A DNA stretch of 64,000 nucleotides, taken from positions 8,618,001-8,682,000 of the forward strand of contig NC_059478.1 in the NCBI RefSeq assembly GCF_018139145.2. Direction: 5' to 3'. A program made the translations under genes and the position numbers. Under the pieces are notes generated by a model. That model saw only the letters and a program-made list of their open reading frames with translations. It was not told the origin of the DNA and searched no databases. This document shows, one piece after another, positions 62,601 to 64,000 of the stretch. Positions within the stretch are counted from its first letter, which is position 1. Each line of letters begins with the position of its first letter. This DNA is from Gymnogyps californianus. Its lineage: Eukaryota > Chordata > Aves > Accipitriformes > Cathartidae.

Positions 62601-63054
62601 GACCTACTTGCAAAGGAGCCCTTTGAGATTCCCTTCCTATAAAGTTTGAGTTGCAACTTCTTGAGATGGTCTCTTGCATGTAGCTAGTGGTTTTACAAAA
62701 TCTAGCTATACTTGCCGGGTGTTCTAACTGATTGTAGGCTAGACAAATAACTTTGAAAATTCATGAGTTGTTTGTTTTAAAATATTCACGTTTGCTATTA
62801 CATTTAGCATGCTCCTGCATTTGTGTCCTGTTGCCAAGACATGCTTGCAACGTGTAAAATTTCTTTTAATTGGAAAGCTCTTTCAGGACACTTGAGTTAT
62901 TCATTTAGTTTTGCTATAATATCTAAATATCTTTACCCTCTAATTATTTTTCTTTATTTTACAGGCACAGCACGTTTACCTGAGGCATCAGAAAACCCAT
63001 TGCTATTAAAGCAAGTGGTTCGAAAGCCTTTAGAAGCAGTACTCCGGTATTTAG
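105..63054 (+). CDS. MTA1: MTA1, metastasis-associated protein 1 (NuRD subunit), exons 1-15, 3'-incomplete
   Basis: Fifteen exons joined here give 1573 coding bases (524 codons plus one base) that read as MTA1 from the initiator Met to the segment after the GATA finger. MTA1 is a nuclear scaffold that recruits HDAC1/2 through ELM2-SANT and RBBP4/7 through its C-terminal half within NuRD, repressing transcription by histone deacetylation and nucleosome remodelling. By alignment from memory with human MTA1 (offset 17 residues): BAH about 1-147, ELM2 about 148-259, SANT about 266-318, GATA finger C376/C379/C397/C400. Y310, Y311 and K314 correspond to human residues at the HDAC/inositol-phosphate interface. 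MTA1 rather than MTA2 or MTA3 is chosen because the acidic segment after the first BAH part, the HKN motif in exon 9 and the [10 protein letters not shown] run in exon 13 match MTA1. The C-terminal ~180 residues, including the second RBBP4-binding site, lie beyond the window. Confidence 0.97.
1326..1358. repeat. poly-T tract (33 bases)
   Basis: An uninterrupted T run in intron 1. It could be the reversed A-tail of an old retroposon, but no recognisable body is attached on either side. Confidence 0.9.
1660..2945 (-). mobile_element. CR1 non-LTR retrotransposon fragment, antisense to MTA1
   Basis: Long stretches match the reverse complement of the avian CR1 3' half as I know it. Examples are the segment around 1700-1760 (gagcagggtgctcgg, gtccagccccgttctgagt), 1868-1930 (gtgtcccttgtccctcgtcc, gagaagagcctggcccc), 2360-2430 (agtctctctgaatagcagcc, ctccagcatgt), 2485-2545 (ccaggtcattaaaa, ggccccagtgttgatcctcgagg) and 2790-2870 (gcatgatttgcc, tcaccttcttgtccttcctg). 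The element therefore reads on the minus strand with its 3' end near 1660. It is about 1.3 kb, 5'-truncated and full of substitutions and indels, so its ORF2 remnant is dead. The terminal octamer repeats of CR1 are not clear. Boundaries are approximate. Confidence 0.85.
4337..4372. repeat. tandem duplication of an 18-base unit
   Basis: The unit gccccactgcaggtttat occurs twice head to tail without mismatch. This is a small recent duplication in intron 1. Confidence 0.85.
5076..5116. repeat. short tandem repeat of a TTATTATAGGGTGTTA-like unit
   Basis: The segment ttattatagggtgtta occurs twice, separated by tggggtg, giving a locally repeated GGGTGTTAT motif. Confidence 0.7.
5283..5385 (+). mobile_element. 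MIR-like SINE fragment
   Basis: The run from the end of the AATAATAATTTTCC segment through gaactgaggtacagaggtgttaagg and on to gttgagtccagatctgg follows the order of the MIR core and 3' half (gaaactgaggcacagagaggttaag, then acccaggtctg). It is diverged and the ends are uncertain. Confidence 0.5.
6190..6340. promoter_or_regulatory. GC-rich, CpG-containing patch inside intron 1
   Basis: About 150 bases rich in GC and CpG (ccggggcggcctgccggg, ggggccgggg, ctgcggcggggg) stand out from the AT-leaning intron around them. This could be a small internal CpG island or enhancer, or an alternative promoter. No exon is recognised nearby. Function is inferred from composition only. Confidence 0.35.
18952..18978. 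repeat. C-tract (27 bases with one T)
   Basis: Near-pure C run, 221 bases before exon 2. A purine-rich segment (gagaagaagaagaagaag) lies just upstream at about 18835-18852. Confidence 0.9.
19200..19267 (+). CDS. MTA1: MTA1 coding exon 2 (residues 10-32), BAH domain
   Basis: Acceptor ttttgtcag|AT completes Asp10. The exon reads [20 protein letters not shown] and continues LNK, ending at AAG|gtaaac in phase 0. This is the first conserved block of the MTA BAH domain, effectively identical to mammalian MTA1. Confidence 0.96.
19268..21698 (+). other. MTA1 intron 2
   Basis: Donor gtaaac, acceptor ttttttcctgtttcag. About 2.4 kb of T-rich intron. No repeat family or additional exon is recognised. 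Confidence 0.9.
21699..21792 (+). CDS. MTA1: MTA1 coding exon 3 (residues 33-63 plus one base), BAH domain
   Basis: Acceptor tgtttcag|ACT. It encodes [20 protein letters not shown], then [11 protein letters not shown], ending GCAA|gtaagc in phase 1. Human MTA1 has Ala where this has Val in STLI[A/V]LAD. The phase-1 end matters because a 51-base human exon inserts at this junction. Confidence 0.96.
21958..21984. repeat. C-tract, T5, C-tract
   Basis: A C15 run, five T, then C7 in intron 3. Confidence 0.9.
22868..22914. repeat. A-run grading into an A/C-rich tail and C11
   Basis: A14 is followed by caaaacccaaaaaacaaaccaa and then a run of 11 C. This A-to-AAC-to-C pattern is common at old retroposon tails in birds. 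No element body is recognisable upstream. Confidence 0.75.
27191..27237. repeat. (AT)13 microsatellite followed by about T22
   Basis: Perfect AT dinucleotide repeat of 26 bases running directly into poly-T in intron 3. Confidence 0.95.
29882..30008 (+). CDS. MTA1: MTA1 coding exon 4 (residues 64-105), BAH domain
   Basis: Acceptor ataactag|GA gives Arg64 with the base carried from exon 3. The exon reads [20 protein letters not shown] and [20 protein letters not shown], then HI, ending ATTAG|gtaatg in phase 2. Joined directly to exon 3 it gives KHA-REMEEEM, the short (insert-less) MTA1 form. Met65 replaces the mammalian Ile. Confidence 0.96.
30009..30187 (+). other. MTA1 intron 4 (179 bases)
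   Basis: The shortest intron of the window. Donor gtaatg, acceptor gtttctctttttttag. Confidence 0.92.
30188..30251 (+). CDS. MTA1: MTA1 coding exon 5 (residues 106-127), BAH domain
   Basis: Reads (R)[19 protein letters not shown] then RE, ending CGGGAG|gtatga in phase 0. The SLKSYLERE spelling is MTA1-type; MTA3 differs here. Confidence 0.96.
32019..32036. repeat. C-tract (C13 G C4)
   Basis: Near-pure C run in intron 5. Confidence 0.9.
32642..32672. repeat. C31 homopolymer
   Basis: Thirty-one consecutive C followed by aaaaccccaaacc. The i-motif and G-quadruplex forming potential is obvious. It may also mark a sequencing or polishing artefact. Confidence 0.95.
34798..34925. repeat. imperfect tandem duplication, period about 76 bases
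   Basis: ttgacacatacaaatataggg at 34798 recurs as ttgacacagaaatatgggg at 34874. Both are followed by aaagggaaaatgag. Two copies are visible, diverging toward their ends. Confidence 0.75.
35430..35660 (+). mobile_element. CR1 retrotransposon fragment (ORF2 3' part), sense orientation
   Basis: Matches CR1 ORF2 downstream of the reverse transcriptase core as I know it: ggtcagcagtgcatccc, agcacatcctggtctat, attagcaggagtgtagcgag, cttgtgagaccacttctgga, gtgctgtgtccagctttggg, gacattgacatactggagca. About 230 bases, truncated at both ends and interrupted by stops. Confidence 0.85.
36119..36236 (+). CDS. MTA1: MTA1 coding exon 6 (residues 128-166 plus one base), end of BAH and start of ELM2
   Basis: Acceptor tatttttag|GAT. 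Reads [20 protein letters not shown], then [19 protein letters not shown], ending GAGG|gtaatt in phase 1. It closes the BAH domain and enters ELM2 (GEIRVG..YQA is the ELM2 hallmark). Confidence 0.97.
36237..37855 (+). other. MTA1 intron 6
   Basis: Donor gtaatt, acceptor ttgtttttcaaccag. 1.6 kb; nothing beyond ordinary intron seen. Confidence 0.9.
37856..37958 (+). CDS. MTA1: MTA1 coding exon 7 (residues 167-200), ELM2
   Basis: Reads (G)[19 protein letters not shown], then [14 protein letters not shown], and ends GCACG|gtaaga in phase 2 within Arg201. Compared with human as I recall it, WEAHNPLTDK has become [10 protein letters not shown]. The [12 protein letters not shown] helix is unchanged. 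Confidence 0.96.
37959..41428 (+). other. MTA1 intron 7
   Basis: Donor gtaaga, acceptor tttaatttctttcag. 3.5 kb, with a G31 homopolymer at 38587-38617 and an antisense open stretch near 40.1-40.4 kb of doubtful meaning. No recognised exon. Confidence 0.9.
38587..38617. repeat. G31 homopolymer
   Basis: Thirty-one consecutive G, then agagaaaaaaagg. It is G-quadruplex-prone on the transcribed sense strand of intron 7. Confidence 0.95.
41429..41528 (+). CDS. MTA1: MTA1 coding exon 8 (residues 201-234), ELM2
   Basis: Reads (R)[19 protein letters not shown], then [14 protein letters not shown], ending ACACTG|gtaaga in phase 0. This is the most conserved ELM2 block across MTA1/2/3 and contacts HDAC1 in known MTA1 structures. 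Confidence 0.97.
41529..42987 (+). other. MTA1 intron 8
   Basis: Donor gtaaga, acceptor ttttacaaccatgtag. 1.5 kb without recognised elements. The acceptor has a rather weak pyrimidine tract immediately before the AG. Confidence 0.9.
42988..43176 (+). CDS. MTA1: MTA1 coding exon 9 (residues 235-297), end of ELM2 and start of SANT
   Basis: Acceptor catgtag|TTC. Reads [20 protein letters not shown], then [20 protein letters not shown], then [20 protein letters not shown] and QDF, ending GATTTT|gtaagt in phase 0. The DTLHKN spelling is MTA1-type (MTA3 has DTLYRH). W271 starts the SANT fold. The exon is 189 bases and phase-symmetric, so skipping it would keep the frame. Confidence 0.97.
43177..44290 (+). 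other. MTA1 intron 9
   Basis: Donor gtaagt, acceptor cctttatgtccctag. 1.1 kb. The antisense strand from about 44275 to 43556 has long stop-poor stretches, described under findings. No element recognised. Confidence 0.88.
44291..44365 (+). CDS. MTA1: MTA1 coding exon 10 (residues 298-322), SANT domain
   Basis: Reads [20 protein letters not shown], then RYVQQ, ending CAGCAG|gtaaga in phase 0. Y310, Y311 and K314 correspond to the human Y327, Y328 and K331 implicated at the HDAC1/inositol-phosphate interface. 75 bases, phase-symmetric. Confidence 0.97.
47805..47821. repeat. poly-T tract (17 bases)
   Basis: T17 on the + strand, equivalent to an A-tail for anything inserted on the minus strand. 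It lies between two of the antisense protein-like blocks. Confidence 0.85.
48960..49078 (+). mobile_element. MIR-like SINE fragment
   Basis: The order agtgcttagtattttaatcc, ccctgtgggatag, tatctcccttttatagatgggg, aaaatatgatgagg follows the MIR core (agcacttta.. taatcctcaca.. ccctgtgaggtag.. tatccccattttacagatg.. gaaactgagg). Diverged; ends approximate. Confidence 0.55.
51150..51195 (+). mobile_element. CR1 3'-end fragment
   Basis: ctttgagcaggaggttggactagaggcctccagaag matches the conserved CR1 3' region just before the terminal repeats. Only about 45 bases are recognisable, in sense orientation. Confidence 0.65.
52461..52519 (+). CDS. MTA1: MTA1 coding exon 11 (residues 323-341 plus two bases), basic tail of SANT
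   Basis: Acceptor ctttttaaag|AAA. Reads [19 protein letters not shown], ending AACTA|gtaagt in phase 2 within Tyr342. Retention of the intron would create an immediate TAG. Confidence 0.96.
53215..53290. repeat. AT-rich (TA)n-like patch
   Basis: Repeated tatata/atatat motifs with little G or C, able to form short hairpins. Simple sequence. Confidence 0.8.
54868..54950 (+). mobile_element. MIR-like SINE fragment
   Basis: tgtgccccaaatttataatgtgggtaactgaagcatggagagtcatacaggtaattgatgtgagg loosely follows the MIR segment ccccattttacagatgaggaaactgaggcacagagagg. Weak match. Confidence 0.4.
54958..55009. repeat. tandem duplication of a 26-base unit
   Basis: cctagatattggaaaaacatttctct is followed directly by cctagatattggacaaacatttctgt (two mismatches). 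Confidence 0.85.
55690..55850 (+). mobile_element. MIR-like SINE fragment
   Basis: In order: tctgagaatctcaaagcactttgacaa, aaagtagggaaataatattctccctacc, tgaatagggaaactggaggaatag. This follows the MIR core pattern (gcactttacaa, gaggtaggtattattatccccattt, gatgaggaaactgaggcac). It is the best of the MIR-like matches in the window. Confidence 0.6.
59577..59692 (+). CDS. MTA1: MTA1 coding exon 12 (residues 342-380 plus one base), linker and first zinc ligands
   Basis: Acceptor gtgttttaag|T completes Tyr342. Reads [20 protein letters not shown], then [18 protein letters not shown], ending TGTTATA|gtaagt in phase 1. The linker differs from human (TGAPGQSPGAGR becomes [12 protein letters not shown], same length). 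C376 and C379 are the first two zinc ligands of the GATA-type finger. This exon is the last one shared by full-length MTA1 and the predicted short form. Confidence 0.96.
59693..60538 (+). other. MTA1 intron 12
   Basis: Donor gtaagt, acceptor cctttgttatctctag. 846 bases with two G-tracts at 59777-59785 and 59798-59817; no element recognised. Confidence 0.9.
59777..59817. repeat. two G-tracts (G9 and G20)
   Basis: G9, then agagaaggcttt, then G20, about 85 bases downstream of the exon 12 donor. Prone to G-quadruplex formation in the nascent RNA. Confidence 0.9.
60539..60690 (+). CDS. MTA1: MTA1 coding exon 13 (residues 381-431), GATA-type zinc finger
   Basis: Acceptor ttatctctag|CC completes Thr381. 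Reads (T)[19 protein letters not shown], then [20 protein letters not shown], then [11 protein letters not shown], ending AATTTG|gtaggt in phase 0. C397 and C400 complete the C-X2-C-X17-C-X2-C finger. It corresponds to human exon 14 in the numbering used for MTA1s, because the human 51-base exon is not counted here. A cryptic internal acceptor lies at 60584-60585 (separate entry). Confidence 0.97.
60586..60686 (+). CDS. MTA1: predicted MTA1s-type alternative reading frame inside exon 13
   Basis: An AG at 60584-60585 (catgcag|TGT) lies exactly 47 bases into exon 13. Splicing exon 12 to 60586 shifts the frame and gives a 33-residue tail beginning [16 protein letters not shown], with a TAA stop at 60684-60686, four bases before the exon end. 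The described human MTA1s arises by a 47-base loss, carries a 33-residue new tail and has the nuclear-receptor motif LRILL that retains estrogen receptor in the cytoplasm. Here the motif at 60594-60608 is LCILL, still an LxxLL. The short protein would be 413 residues and would end before the C-terminal half. Use of this site in this species is inferred from sequence conservation, not observed. Confidence 0.6.
60691..62390 (+). other. MTA1 intron 13
   Basis: Donor gtaggt, acceptor tttatttttctttcttttcag. 1.7 kb with a short T/C tract at about 61040-61059; no gene or repeat family recognised. Confidence 0.9.
62391..62580 (+). CDS. MTA1: MTA1 coding exon 14 (residues 432-494 plus one base), RBBP4-binding R1 region
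   Basis: Reads [20 protein letters not shown], then [20 protein letters not shown], then [20 protein letters not shown] and KAE, ending GCAGAAT|gtgagt in phase 1. The basic [29 protein letters not shown] block corresponds to the human segment (about 464-546) reported to bind RBBP4/7. Human REILRP is RDILRP here. Confidence 0.97.
62581..62964 (+). other. MTA1 intron 14 (384 bases)
   Basis: Donor gtgagt, acceptor attatttttctttattttacag. Ordinary short intron. Confidence 0.92.
62965..63054 (+). CDS. MTA1: MTA1 coding exon 15 (residues 495-524 plus one base)
   Basis: Acceptor attttacag|GC completes Cys495. Reads (C)[19 protein letters not shown], then [10 protein letters not shown], ending TATTTAG|gtatta in phase 1. 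Human continues LETHPRPPKP from the next exon, which is not in the window. The donor gtatta is the weakest of the fifteen. Reading through it adds a 46-codon tail before a TGA at 63192-63194. Confidence 0.93.
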
Positions 63055-64000
63055 GTATTAAAAAACCCAAACAACACCAAACACACAACTGCCCAACCAA
63101 ACAAAAAACCCTACTAGCTAATTCTGCTAACCATTTGTTTTTCCATTTCGTTCTGGATTTAGATGCCGGTTCTGGATTAAAAAACAGAACATGAAAACCT
63201 CCCCATGAACTTGTCCTTTTTCCTACTTAATTTGTCAGACCTAGTGGCACAACAGTCTACTCTGGGCTCACAGAGCTGTATCAAAAACTTTTTCAAGTGA
63301 AGGGAGGGATGTGTTTGCTGCGGCTTCCGATGTATGTGGGGACAAGTTCCTGTCTGCTAATGGAGGCACAAACCATAATGTTTTGGGACCAATTGGTCAG
63401 TCCACTGTTCCAATTTTTGGGCTGTCTGGAGGCAGTTCCTACAGTTGGGTCCTCCAAGGAGCCTCTTGGATTTAGGACAGGATAGCACTGTGTCCCACAG
63501 CTTGTGAATCAGTTGCTGGCTGTTCTGTGCTGGAGCTAGACAAGGGGACTGTACTTCCATTCTTTACTTTCTTATTATTTTTGTTTTGGTTTTGGGGGGT
63601 TTTTTTACCATTTTCTTGAGGACTTGGGCCTCATCAACTGATCTGTGGAGGAGTACTGAGTAGCTCCGTCCAGGACCTTGGTATAAGTTTTAGGTGCTGG
63701 AAGCATCTAAAGTGATGCTACGTGACCTGCCAGCTCTGACTATAAATGAATGCAAAATCATTTTCCCTAGTGTTGCCAGTTGCTAGAGATACCCTGAAGA
63801 CATGTCTCAGGTTGTTACAGCAGTCTAATGTGAGTCTAACCACAGAAAGCTAGCTTGGACAGTGGTACTTTGAAGGCTTCCGAATTAACAAGGAAATTGA
63901 TTGCCTTTTTACTCTGATAAGAAACACTAGAGTTGATTTTATGTTTCTTTGAACATTTTTGTTGATGAAATATTGTAAGGCTCAGGGTTTATTAAATATT
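63055..64000 (+). other. start of MTA1 intron 15 (continues past the window)
   Basis: Begins gtattaaaaaacccaaacaac with an A/C-rich tail-like segment to about 63113, then ordinary intron. No match to the next MTA1 coding segment (THPRPPKPDPVKS in human) is seen before 64000. Confidence 0.85.

Overview
The window is vertebrate nuclear DNA, most likely from a bird. The evidence is long spliced introns with GT-AG borders, CR1 retroposon pieces of the avian/reptilian type, degenerate A/C-rich retroposon tails and an amniote-like protein-coding gene. It holds one confidently recognised gene on the + strand: MTA1 (metastasis-associated protein 1), the scaffold subunit of the NuRD histone-deacetylase and remodelling complex. 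The window opens in the 5' UTR, 104 bases before the start codon. It carries the first 15 coding exons found here (1573 coding bases, 524 complete codons) and ends inside the next intron. The C-terminal exons lie beyond position 64000.

Layout. 1-720 is a CpG-rich promoter-proximal island with 5' UTR, start codon and the first donor. 133-19199 is a 19 kb first intron containing an old antisense CR1 element. 19200-30251 carries exons 2-5 (BAH domain). 36119-43176 carries exons 6-9 (end of BAH, ELM2, start of SANT). 44291-52519 carries exons 10-11 (end of SANT and its basic tail). 59577-63054 carries exons 12-15 (GATA-type zinc finger and the region corresponding to the first RBBP4-binding segment). 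All fifteen exons join in frame and all donors are GT. No tRNA, rRNA, CRISPR, prokaryotic or viral gene is visible.

The most interesting observation is inside exon 13. A cryptic acceptor exactly 47 bases into the exon would produce the short form MTA1s. The shifted frame gives a 33-residue tail ending in TAA just before the exon end, the same geometry as described for human MTA1s. Its nuclear-receptor motif reads LCILL here instead of human LRILL, so it still fits LxxLL. The predicted short form is 413 residues. That equals the human 430 minus the 17 residues of a human exon for which I see no counterpart in intron 3.

A second, much less certain, observation is a set of protein-like but frameshifted antisense open stretches in intron 10 (about 47-51 kb). 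They could be a decayed or nested minus-strand gene, or a by-product of T-rich sense-strand composition. The remaining sequence is intron with CR1 and MIR-like fragments, homopolymer C/G tracts and small tandem duplications.
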